From: Bacillota bacterium
GTDB taxonomy: Bacteria; Bacillota; DTU030; DUMP01
NCBI GenBank assembly: GCA_012735455.1
Contig: JAAYHG010000317.1
Coordinates: 1-7,210 of the forward strand
Reading direction: 5' to 3'
DNA: 7,210 nt
Every line of letters begins with the position of its first letter. Position 1 is the first letter of the stretch. Under the pieces are notes generated by a model. The model searched no databases. It saw nothing but the letters and a program-made list of their open reading frames with translations, and was not told the origin of the DNA. Shown here piece after piece: positions 1-5,117 of the stretch. The position numbers were made by a program, and so were the translations under genes.

Positions 1-352
1 CTCCCGCACAATGATCACACTTGATGGCCTGCTTGGCTTTGGTGCTATAGTTGATGTTGCCAAAGGGACACGCTATTACACACATGCGGCAACCGATGCA
101 CTTGTCGCCATCCACCGTTACCACGCCGGTGGCCTCATCACGGCTGATGGCCCCACTCTTGCAGACCTTCAGACAAGAAGGCTCATCGCACTGCAGACAG
201 GTCAGCGGCACGGCAATCCCTGCCTCGAAACGCAACACCGAGATGCGAGCAGCAGCGGGACGAAACTCTCCTTCATGGTTGAAGGAACACGCCAACTCAC
301 AGCTGCCGCAGCCCGTGCAACGCTCCGGGTTGATTAACAAGACATTAGCCAC
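1..352 (-). CDS. 4Fe-4S polyferredoxin-type electron-transfer subunit (HycB/DmsB/AorA-like), 3' end missing
   Basis: This is the N-terminal 117 residues of an iron-sulfur protein that carries electrons between a catalytic subunit and a redox partner; the gene continues past base 1. The start is GTG at 352-350, chosen because a very strong AGGAGAGGAGG lies 7 bases upstream and the protein begins directly with a ferredoxin fold. Cysteine groups in order are C12-x2-C15-x2-C18-x3-C22, then C52-x2-C55-x4-C60-x3-C64, then C85-x2-C88-x2-C91-x3-C95-P, and the beginning of a fourth group, C112-x2-C115. This ordering is typical of the HycB/CooF/DmsB family, including the small subunits of tungsten aldehyde oxidoreductases and BamC. 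No signal peptide or twin-arginine motif is seen, so a cytoplasmic location is likely. It sits 62 bp after the NuoG/HoxU-like gene, which suggests it connects the NuoEFG-like module to an enzyme encoded further left. The family is clear; the exact partner is inference. Confidence 0.88.
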   Translation of the reverse strand, partial: MANVLLINPERCTGCGSCELACSFNHEGEFRPAAARISVLRFEAGIAVPLTCLQCDEPSCLKVCKSGAISRDEATGVVTVDGDKCIGCRMCVIACPFGNINYSTKAKQAIKCDHCAG

Positions 353-359
353 TCTTGTT

Positions 360-370
360 CCTCCTCTCCT
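360..370 (-). promoter_or_regulatory. Strong Shine-Dalgarno that fixes a GTG start
   Basis: On the minus strand this reads AGGAGAGGAGG, followed by a 7-base spacer and GTG at 352-350. There is no suitably placed ATG, so this site decides the start of the polyferredoxin-type gene. The 62-bp gap it lies in (353-414) shows no convincing terminator. Confidence 0.8.
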
Positions 371-414
371 AAACCAGCAGTATTGGAAAAAGGTTCCTTC
401 TCATCTCACCTCCC

Positions 415-1167
415 TCATGTTGTGCTGCCGCTGATACGCAGCGCCTGATCCAGCTTGCGACAACGGGGGCAGAGCTCTTCCTCTACTAAGAGATCTGGGG
501 GCTGCTTCCTCAGATAGTCAAACTGCTCCCGTGTGGCGAATGGCTCCCCGCAGCTCTGGCAGTGCACCAAGGTAAACTCCCGGCCCCAGATGCGGCGCTT
601 TCCTTCACCCTCCTCCACCTTAATAGCTCCCAGCGGACAAACCTCCGCACAGGCCCCACAGCCAACACAATCAGCAGGCGGCTCATCGAAGGGTGGACTC
701 ACCCTTTTTTCTCGGCCGCGGAGGCAGGTGGCAATAGCCCCGTTGCCCTGGGCAGCGCAGGCGCGCACGCAGCGCAGGCAAAGCAGGCAGTCCGCTGGCT
801 CAGCCTGCAGACGCTCAACGGGCTTTACCCCGTAGCGGCGCGCCAGCTCTTCAATGAGTTGAACATCGCTATATCGAGCCAGGAGCAGGGTGAGAACAAA
901 GCGGCGTGCCTCGTTCACCCGGGGACTATCTGTAAGTACAGTCAGCTCCCCTTCCACCGGATAGAGACAAGAGGCTACCAGTTGACTCCGACGCCCGGTG
1001 TTCACCTCCACTAGGCAGAGACGACAGCTCCCTACCCCTTCCAAGCCCGGGTGCTCACACAGGGTGGGCACAAGAACCCCGGCCCGCCGCAATACATCCA
1101 GCAGTAGCTCCCCCCGTTCTGCTGTAACAACATTGTCGTTAACCTTGAGTTCAAGCTTAGTGCTCAT
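415..1167 (-). CDS. NuoG/HoxU-like 2Fe-2S and 2x[4Fe-4S] protein with C-terminal zinc-ribbon-like tail
   Basis: This 250-residue protein resembles the N-terminal part of NuoG or HoxU, the electron-relay subunit next to a NuoF-type flavoprotein. Residues 1-70 form a plant-type [2Fe-2S] domain with C37-x10-C48-x2-C51-x15-C67. Two [4Fe-4S] motifs follow: C127-x2-C130-x2-C133-x3-C137 and C167-x2-C170-x2-C173-x3-C177-P. The His/Cys-rich segment that binds cluster N5 in true NuoG is absent; the corresponding stretch around residues 95-115 has no cysteine. The C-terminus carries two CxxC pairs, C203/C206 and C233/C236, likely a zinc ribbon or rubredoxin-like site. No molybdopterin or H-cluster domain is present, so the protein is an adaptor, not a catalyst. 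The ATG at 1167 is chosen for its GAGG 7 bases upstream. A longer in-frame start (GTG at 1350) exists, but its extra 61 residues have no domain and overlap the ferredoxin-coding tail of the preceding gene in another frame. The start overlaps that tail's TAA. Confidence 0.88.
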   Translation of the reverse strand: MSTKLELKVNDNVVTAERGELLLDVLRRAGVLVPTLCEHPGLEGVGSCRLCLVEVNTGRRSQLVASCLYPVEGELTVLTDSPRVNEARRFVLTLLLARYSDVQLIEELARRYGVKPVERLQAEPADCLLCLRCVRACAAQGNGAIATCLRGREKRVSPPFDEPPADCVGCGACAEVCPLGAIKVEEGEGKRRIWGREFTLVHCQSCGEPFATREQFDYLRKQPPDLLVEEELCPRCRKLDQALRISGSTT

Positions 1168-1354
1168 TTTTACGCCTCGTTTCTTCTTCAGCTGGGGATG
1201 CGCAGCGTCTAACCCCGATAGCAGCAAAACGACAGGCTTCCACACATGCTCCACAGCGGCTGCAGCTGGCAGACACGATGCCGTGCACCTGACCGCGCTC
1301 GCCCCAGATACTACCGGTGGGGCACACCCGCTGACAGGCACCGCAAGCACGTCA
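1157..1354 (-). other. In-frame continuation of the NuoF-like gene beyond TGA: two-[4Fe-4S] ferredoxin tail, possible selenocysteine
   Basis: Reading on in the NuoF frame from the TGA at 1354-1352 gives 64 sense codons and then TAA at 1159-1157. The tail encodes C572-x2-C575-x3-C579-P and a complete second motif, C599-x2-C602-x2-C605-x3-C609. Counting the TGA as residue 569 gives U/C569-x2-C572-x2-C575-x3-C579-P, a perfect [4Fe-4S] motif whose only missing ligand is the TGA position. HydB/HndC/BamH-type NuoF proteins normally continue after the conserved tyrosine-tyrosine-isoleucine-aspartate-proline stretch (here 562-566) into exactly such a tail. The extended protein would have 633 residues and would overlap the next gene's ATG by 11 bases, as expected for coupled translation. 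Selenocysteine insertion, a recent nonsense change and a base-call error would all look like this. That the tail is ancestrally part of the gene is nearly certain; how or whether it is translated is not known. Confidence 0.8.
1315..1343 (-). promoter_or_regulatory. Candidate SECIS-like hairpin just after the TGA
   Basis: In the mRNA sense, CGGUG (1343-1339) can pair perfectly with CACCG (1319-1315), beginning 8 bases after the UGA. Inside it, CCUG (1338-1335) can pair with CGGG (1330-1327), with one U-G pair, around a UCAG loop. The position immediately downstream of UGA fits bacterial selenocysteine insertion elements, which lie inside the coding region. The loop does not match the E. coli fdhF type closely, the 3' side has a 7-base bulge, and GC-rich codons make chance pairing easy. 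This is a weak candidate only. Confidence 0.25.
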
Positions 1355-3058
1355 CAACACGGGGTCTATGTAGTAGTCAATGAGCCCGCGGCAGACCCCA
1401 GCCCGGCAGAACCCGTTCAGGTGCTCCTCGTATTCGGCGCGGAAGTAGCGCAGGGTGGAGAGCACTGGATTGGCAGCGGTCTTGCCCAGGGCACAAAGGG
1501 CGGTCTCTTGAAGCCCACACGCCAGGCTTTCAACCAGCTCCAGATCGCCCCTCTGTCCACGCCCCAGGGCAAGGTCTGTCAACAAGCGAAGCAACTGCGG
1601 GATTCCTTCCCGGCAAGGGAGGCATTTGCCACAGGACTCATCTGCCAGAAACTGCAGAAAGTAGCGCGCCAGGTCCACCATGCAGTTTCGCTCATCCATC
1701 ACGATAAGGCCACCCGAGCCCATCATAGACCCGGCGGCCGCCAACTGCTCAAAGTCCACCGGGAGGTGAAGCAGCTCCGCCGGGATGCAGCCACCGGAAG
1801 GCCCTCCAGTCTGAACGGCCTTTACCTGGCGGCCACCCTTTATCCCACCGCCAATGTCGTAGATGATCTCCCGCAAAGTGGTCCCCATGGGTACCTCTAC
1901 AAGCCCCGTGTTCTTCACCTTACCAACCAGAGAAAACACCTTGGTACCCCGGCTCTGTTCCGTCCCCAGACTGGTATACCACTCCCAACCGCGCTTGATG
2001 ATCTCTGGGACATTGGCCCAGGTCTCCACATTGTTTAGCACCGTGGGCTGATTGTAGAGTCCTTTTTCCGTAGTATGGATGTACTTGGCCCGCGGCTCGC
2101 CCGGTCTCCCCTCCAGAGAGGCCATAAGGGCCGTGGACTCGCCGCAGACAAAGGCACCTCCACCGCGGCTAATCTTCAGATCAAAGGAAAACCCGCTAGC
2201 CAAGATGTTTTCGCCTAAGAGCCCAAGGGCACGCGCCTCTTCCAGAGCACGCTCCAGGTGCTTTACGGCCAAGGGGTACTCAGCCCGGACGTAGATAAAC
2301 CCCTGTGTAGCACCCACTGCGTAGGCACCGATGGCTAGACCCTCAATGACGCTGTGCGGGTCTCCCTCCATAATGCTGCGGTCCATAAAGGCACCGGGGT
2401 CACCCTCGTCACCGTTGGCTATGACGTAGCGCACCTGGCCTGCTGCCATGCGGCAGATTTCCCATTTGCGTCCGGTGGGAAAGCCCCCGCCGCCACGCCC
2501 GCGCAGACCAGAGCGCTTGATCTCCTCTATCACCCCTGCCGGCGTGAGCTCAAAAAGCGCTCGCGCCAGGCCAGCATAACCGCCGGCAGCAATGTAGTCG
2601 GCACAGCTTTCAGGATCGATGCGACCGTTGTTCCTCAGAGCTATGCGCACCTGTCTGCGGTAGAAAGGGATTCCAGCCACATTAGGAATAGCTGTTTTTG
2701 TCGCCGGATCATGGTATAAGAGATGCCGTACCAACCTATCACGAAACACAGTCTCTTCTATGATCGCTGCAGCATCCTCCGGCCGGACGCGCTGATAGAA
2801 GACGTTCCGAGGCGCAATGATCACGATAGGGCCTCGCTCACAGTAACCGTGGCACCCTGATGTCTTAAGCTCCAGCTTAACTCTCCCAGCCAGGCCTTGC
2901 GCCTGCACCTCCGCCCTCAGGGCGGCCAGTACTTTGAGGCTGCCATTGGCGCGGCAACCCGTCCCTCCGCATACCCAAATCGTTTTGCTGTCCGGATCGC
3001 GTTGTGCCAGGAGCTGTTCCCGATAAATATACAGGTCTTCCCTACTCATAAGCTTCAT
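1352..3058 (-). CDS. nuoF: NuoF/HydB-like NAD(H)- and FMN-binding flavoprotein subunit, stopped by TGA before its ferredoxin tail
   Basis: This is the diaphorase subunit, exchanging electrons between NAD(P)H and Fe-S clusters through FMN, as in NuoF, HydB, HndC or BamH. The conventionally translated part has 568 residues. Residues 25-95 form a thioredoxin-like [2Fe-2S] domain with C30-x4-C35 and C69-x3-C73. The FMN/NADH (51-kDa) core follows, with the glycine-rich loop at 184-196 ([13 protein letters not shown]), the [10 protein letters not shown] motif at 215-224 and the [19 protein letters not shown] stretch at 299-317. A soluble-ligand-binding SLBB-like region spans about 370-430. The N3-type [4Fe-4S] cluster is bound by C476-x2-C479-x2-C482 plus C522. 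The ATG overlaps the nuoE-like stop as ATGA, with AGGAAG upstream. The frame ends in TGA at 1354-1352, right after the conserved segment that normally leads into two extra [4Fe-4S] clusters, and coding capacity continues beyond it. If TGA is read as selenocysteine, the gene spans 1157-3058. All core cofactor residues are present even if translation stops. Confidence 0.93.
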   Translation of the reverse strand: MKLMSREDLYIYREQLLAQRDPDSKTIWVCGGTGCRANGSLKVLAALRAEVQAQGLAGRVKLELKTSGCHGYCERGPIVIIAPRNVFYQRVRPEDAAAIIEETVFRDRLVRHLLYHDPATKTAIPNVAGIPFYRRQVRIALRNNGRIDPESCADYIAAGGYAGLARALFELTPAGVIEEIKRSGLRGRGGGGFPTGRKWEICRMAAGQVRYVIANGDEGDPGAFMDRSIMEGDPHSVIEGLAIGAYAVGATQGFIYVRAEYPLAVKHLERALEEARALGLLGENILASGFSFDLKISRGGGAFVCGESTALMASLEGRPGEPRAKYIHTTEKGLYNQPTVLNNVETWANVPEIIKRGWEWYTSLGTEQSRGTKVFSLVGKVKNTGLVEVPMGTTLREIIYDIGGGIKGGRQVKAVQTGGPSGGCIPAELLHLPVDFEQLAAAGSMMGSGGLIVMDERNCMVDLARYFLQFLADESCGKCLPCREGIPQLLRLLTDLALGRGQRGDLELVESLACGLQETALCALGKTAANPVLSTLRYFRAEYEEHLNGFCRAGVCRGLIDYYIDPVL

Positions 3059-3525
3059 GTCGACACTTCCTGTAGCAATTTCCTGATTCTCTCCGGGGTC
3101 ATCTGGCCATGGGTTTCGTCTCCAATCATGACCACTGGAGCCAAGGCACAGGCACCTAAGCAGTTTACTGTCTCCAAAGTGAAACAGCCGTCTGTGGTGG
3201 TCTCACCCGGGGCGATGCCCAAGACCTCTTTGATGGTCTCCAGCACCTCACTACTGCCCCGCAGGTGGCAGGCTGTTCCCTGGCAGATCCTAATGATCTT
3301 CTTCCCCTGTGGTTTAAGTGTCAGCGCCTTGTAGAAGGTGGCAACAGCATAGACCTGGCTCTCGGGCACCGCCAGGTAGCGGGCCACCTCCTTCATCGCC
3401 GTGGGCGGCAGGTAGTGGTAAATCTCTTGTATTTCCAGCAGCAGTGCTAGGAGCTCTCCAGGATGCTGTGGATGACCCGCACAAAGCTCCTGCACTTCCT
3501 TCTCACCCGGTTCTTTTGGCAGCAT
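3055..3525 (-). CDS. nuoE: NuoE-like thioredoxin-fold [2Fe-2S] subunit (HydC/HndA type)
   Basis: This 156-residue protein is the 24-kDa-type subunit that pairs with NuoF and holds a [2Fe-2S] cluster. An N-terminal helical region (about 15-65) with the typical [12 protein letters not shown] segment is followed by the thioredoxin-like domain. The ligands are visible as C-x4-C in CQGTAC (about residues 80-85) and C-x3-C in CLGAC (about 121-125). Length and motif order match HydC/HndA/NuoE. It begins with ATG behind GGGAG at a 7-base spacing and ends in a 4-base ATGA overlap with the nuoF-like gene, so the two are translationally coupled and very likely form one complex. It is the first gene after a 216-bp gap containing hairpins, so it probably starts its own transcript or lies behind a regulated read-through point. 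The family assignment is secure; hydrogenase, formate dehydrogenase or other partners cannot be told apart from this subunit. Confidence 0.93.
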   Translation of the reverse strand: MLPKEPGEKEVQELCAGHPQHPGELLALLLEIQEIYHYLPPTAMKEVARYLAVPESQVYAVATFYKALTLKPQGKKIIRICQGTACHLRGSSEVLETIKEVLGIAPGETTTDGCFTLETVNCLGACALAPVVMIGDETHGQMTPERIRKLLQEVST

Positions 3526-3552
3526 GTTTTCACTCCCTTACCCGGCCCCTGT

Positions 3553-3567
3553 GGTAGTCTCTCTACC
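3553..3567 (-). repeat. Short hairpin upstream of nuoE-like start
   Basis: In the mRNA sense GGTAG-AGAGA-CTACC forms a 5-bp stem with a 5-base loop, ending 28 bases before the nuoE-like ATG. It is short and may be incidental. Confidence 0.3.
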
Positions 3568-3601
3568 GACCCTGGCAGCAACCTTGCCGCCCGAAAAGCA
3601 T

Positions 3602-3631
3602 AAGGTACCCTTCCTTGCGAAAGGGTACCTT
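3602..3631 (-). terminator. 11-bp perfect inverted repeat, possible terminator or attenuator
   Basis: AAGGTACCCTT (3602-3612) and AAGGGTACCTT (3621-3631) are exact reverse complements around an 8-base loop. On the transcribed strand the stem is followed by TATGCTTTTCGG, so the U-run is short and displaced by several bases, unlike a strong intrinsic terminator. Position between the Aco-like group and the NuoEFG-like group suggests partial termination, transcript processing or protein binding. Each arm also contains the palindrome GGTACC. Confidence 0.45.
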
Positions 3632-3683
3632 CCTTTGCTTAGCGGCAGGCCAAGGGATTGCTCCCCCAACCCTAACGTTTGCC

Positions 3684-3698
3684 CTTCCCAGAGGGAAG
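3684..3698 (-). repeat. 6-bp inverted repeat after the VOC gene
   Basis: CTTCCC (3684-3689) and GGGAAG (3693-3698) pair around a 3-base loop. No U-run follows on the minus strand, so it is not a standard intrinsic terminator. Confidence 0.3.
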
Positions 3699-3741
3699 CA
3701 ACAAATCGGAGGGTACAAGCAAATCTATTCTTCTGGCGAGC

Positions 3742-4233
3742 TCATTCTTCCGGATACACTGCATCCGGTGGCGGAGCCGAGTCATCCGCGGTGCCGCTGT
3801 AGATCTCGGCAATTACACCTAGATCGTCTTGGGTTGAAAGGTAGGTATAGGTAAGCCCACCCCAGGTTCCCGCCTGCAGCACGATCAGCCCTTTCTCTCG
3901 GGCAAACCTCATTGTCTCATCGTAGTCGTCAGTACCAAAGGCCACATGGTGCAGGCCGGGGCCGTGCTTTTTCAGAAACTCTGCATAAATGCTCTTGTCG
4001 TCTTTCGGTTCGATGATCTCCCACTGTACACCACCAATGTCGCAAACAGCCAACCGCATAGCATAGTCAACACGCTCATCCCGGATGATCATGTCCTTTA
4101 CCGTCTCAGGATTGAACTCCATGATCTGCCAGGGCCCGATACCGTACTCGTCGGCGTATTTTTTCACCGCCGCATCGCAATCTGGCACCACCACCGCTAC
4201 CTGTAGGACCTTGGTAAAGATGGGTTTTTTCAC
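3742..4233 (-). CDS. VOC-fold protein, methylmalonyl-CoA epimerase/glyoxalase-like
   Basis: This 163-residue protein has the two repeated beta-alpha-beta-beta-beta modules of the vicinal-oxygen-chelate fold (about residues 6-75 and 92-146). Likely metal ligands are Q11 in the first strand, Q70 or E72 in GGVQWEIIEP, H96 in GLHHVAFG and E143 near the end of the second module. Methylmalonyl-CoA epimerase uses His at the first position, so Q11 is a difference, and the substrate is not certain. The family includes epimerases, glyoxalases, dioxygenases and uncharacterised CoA-ester or hydroxyketone-related proteins. The start is GTG at 4233, with AGGGAGGA 7 bases upstream. The C-terminus beyond about 147 is an acidic, proline-rich tail. 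It lies 40 bp after the SDR gene and is probably co-transcribed with it, so its substrate may be an intermediate of the acetoin/2-oxoacid pathway. The fold is secure; the reaction is not. Confidence 0.85.
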   Translation of the reverse strand: MKKPIFTKVLQVAVVVPDCDAAVKKYADEYGIGPWQIMEFNPETVKDMIIRDERVDYAMRLAVCDIGGVQWEIIEPKDDKSIYAEFLKKHGPGLHHVAFGTDDYDETMRFAREKGLIVLQAGTWGGLTYTYLSTQDDLGVIAEIYSGTADDSAPPPDAVYPEE

Positions 4234-4240
4234 GCTTTTC

Positions 4241-4248
4241 TCCTCCCT
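4241..4248 (-). promoter_or_regulatory. Shine-Dalgarno that fixes the GTG start of the VOC gene
   Basis: The minus strand reads AGGGAGGA, a 7-base spacer, then GTG at 4233-4231. The next in-frame ATG lies deep in the first VOC module, so GTG must be the start. Confidence 0.75.
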
Positions 4249-4273
4249 TCAGTTTACGTTGGAATAGGCTTAC

Positions 4274-5092
4274 CTAGAACAACCGAGCTCCCCCGTCCAC
4301 ATTTAGTGCCTGCCCGGTGATGTGATCGTTGGTAACCAAAAACAGTACCGCTTCACCCATGTCCGCAGCCGTCTGATCCACGCCCTGTGGAATCAGCCGT
4401 TCTACTGTACGGCGGTAGCTTTCGTCTTCCGATTCACCGGGCAATGCATAGGCACGCCGCAGCAGCACCCACATCTGGGTTGGCACTACACCGGGGCAAA
4501 CTGCATTCACGCTGATGTTGTCCCGTGCTACCTCCTTGGCCAAGGAATTGGTGAAACCCACCACGGCAAACTTAGAGGCGCAATAGTGTGGCAACCCGGG
4601 CGCACCTTCTTTACCAGCGATGGAAGCAAAGTTGACTATCCTTCCGCCACCCTGCTGCTTCATCTGCGCCAAAACCACTTGACAGCAGAGGAAAGTCCCT
4701 TTTACGTTGGTGTCCATGATACTGTCCCATTCATCCTCTGTCAGAGCCTCTACTGGGTTCACGGTTATAACCCCGGCAGCGTTAACCAGGATATCCAGGC
4801 GACCCCACTTCCTCAAAGTGGCGGCTACCATTGCCTTTACTTCGGCAACTTTTGTAACATCGGCCTCAATGGCAATAACCTCTGCACCCTGAGCCACAAG
4901 TTCTGCTGCCAACGCCTTGGCCGCCTGATAACCGGCGATTTCTTTTGTCCAGTACTGGTTCGCCGTCCAAACAACCCGGTCAGCCTCGGCTATGGCCACC
5001 CTAGCTCCCTCGCGGACAAGCACCTCTACGACGCCTCTACCGATACCGCGACCACCACCCGTTACTAAAGCCACCTTGCCTGCCAGCTTCAT
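4274..5092 (-). CDS. Short-chain dehydrogenase/reductase (SDR) with an insertion after the cofactor-selecting strand
   Basis: This classical SDR interconverts an alcohol and a ketone/aldehyde with NAD(P). The cofactor loop TGGGRGIG lies near the N-terminus, followed by the acidic residues after strand 2 (AIAEAD, favouring NAD), the NAAG motif, the catalytic serine in FASIAG, and catalytic Y and K in HYCASK. It ends with the typical GQALNVDGG stretch. About 14 extra residues, including WTANQYWTKEI, lie between strand 2 and the following helix; ordinary SDRs of this type have a short link there. The ATG at 5092 (272 residues) is preferred because AAAGGGTGG lies 5 bases upstream. A GTG at 5101, three codons earlier, has no properly spaced ribosome site. 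It follows the E2 gene by about 25 bp, so an acetoin/diacetyl, 2,3-butanediol or other alcohol substrate linked to the Aco-like complex is plausible. Substrate and NAD/NADP choice remain inference. Confidence 0.9.
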   Translation of the reverse strand: MKLAGKVALVTGGGRGIGRGVVEVLVREGARVAIAEADRVVWTANQYWTKEIAGYQAAKALAAELVAQGAEVIAIEADVTKVAEVKAMVAATLRKWGRLDILVNAAGVITVNPVEALTEDEWDSIMDTNVKGTFLCCQVVLAQMKQQGGGRIVNFASIAGKEGAPGLPHYCASKFAVVGFTNSLAKEVARDNISVNAVCPGVVPTQMWVLLRRAYALPGESEDESYRRTVERLIPQGVDQTAADMGEAVLFLVTNDHITGQALNVDGGARLF

Positions 5093-5117
5093 CTTAACCA
5101 CCCTTTAGTCAGTACTC

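Larger units (their letters stand above)
3526..3741 (-). other. 216-bp intergenic region with several short inverted repeats
   Basis: This is the largest gap in the window, between the VOC gene and the nuoE-like gene. No ORF with a credible start and family match is seen. It holds an 11-bp perfect inverted repeat (3602-3631), a 6-bp stem with a 3-base loop (3684-3698) and a 5-bp stem (3553-3567). No clear -35/-10 pair could be picked out by eye. A regulatory leader for the NuoEFG-like operon, or a terminator followed by a promoter, is plausible. No known riboswitch class was recognised. Confidence 0.5.

Noticed and set aside
11..337. Plus-strand open frame of 108 codons at the left edge
   Set aside because: Antisense to the polyferredoxin-type gene, whose cysteine motifs and strong ribosome site show the minus strand is coding.
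1168..1350. N-terminal extension of the NuoG/HoxU-like protein from GTG at 1350
   Set aside because: No domain, no ribosome site, and the same DNA codes for a canonical ferredoxin tail in another frame.
998..2038. Long plus-strand open frame of 346 codons
   Set aside because: It lies antisense to the NuoF-like gene, has no recognisable domain and a low-complexity composition. It is the shadow of a GC-rich coding strand.
1352..3058. NuoF-like gene as a decayed pseudogene
   Set aside because: All FMN, NADH and Fe-S ligand motifs are intact, there are no frameshifts, and the only irregularity is the single TGA at a Cys position followed by an intact tail.
3526..3741. T-box or molybdenum/tungsten cofactor riboswitch in the gap
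   Set aside because: The stems are short and I could not match conserved core sequences of either class. Proximity to a possible tungsten enzyme alone is not evidence.
4322..5068. Plus-strand open frame of 248 codons
   Set aside because: Antisense to the well-supported SDR gene, with no domain and no ribosome site of note.
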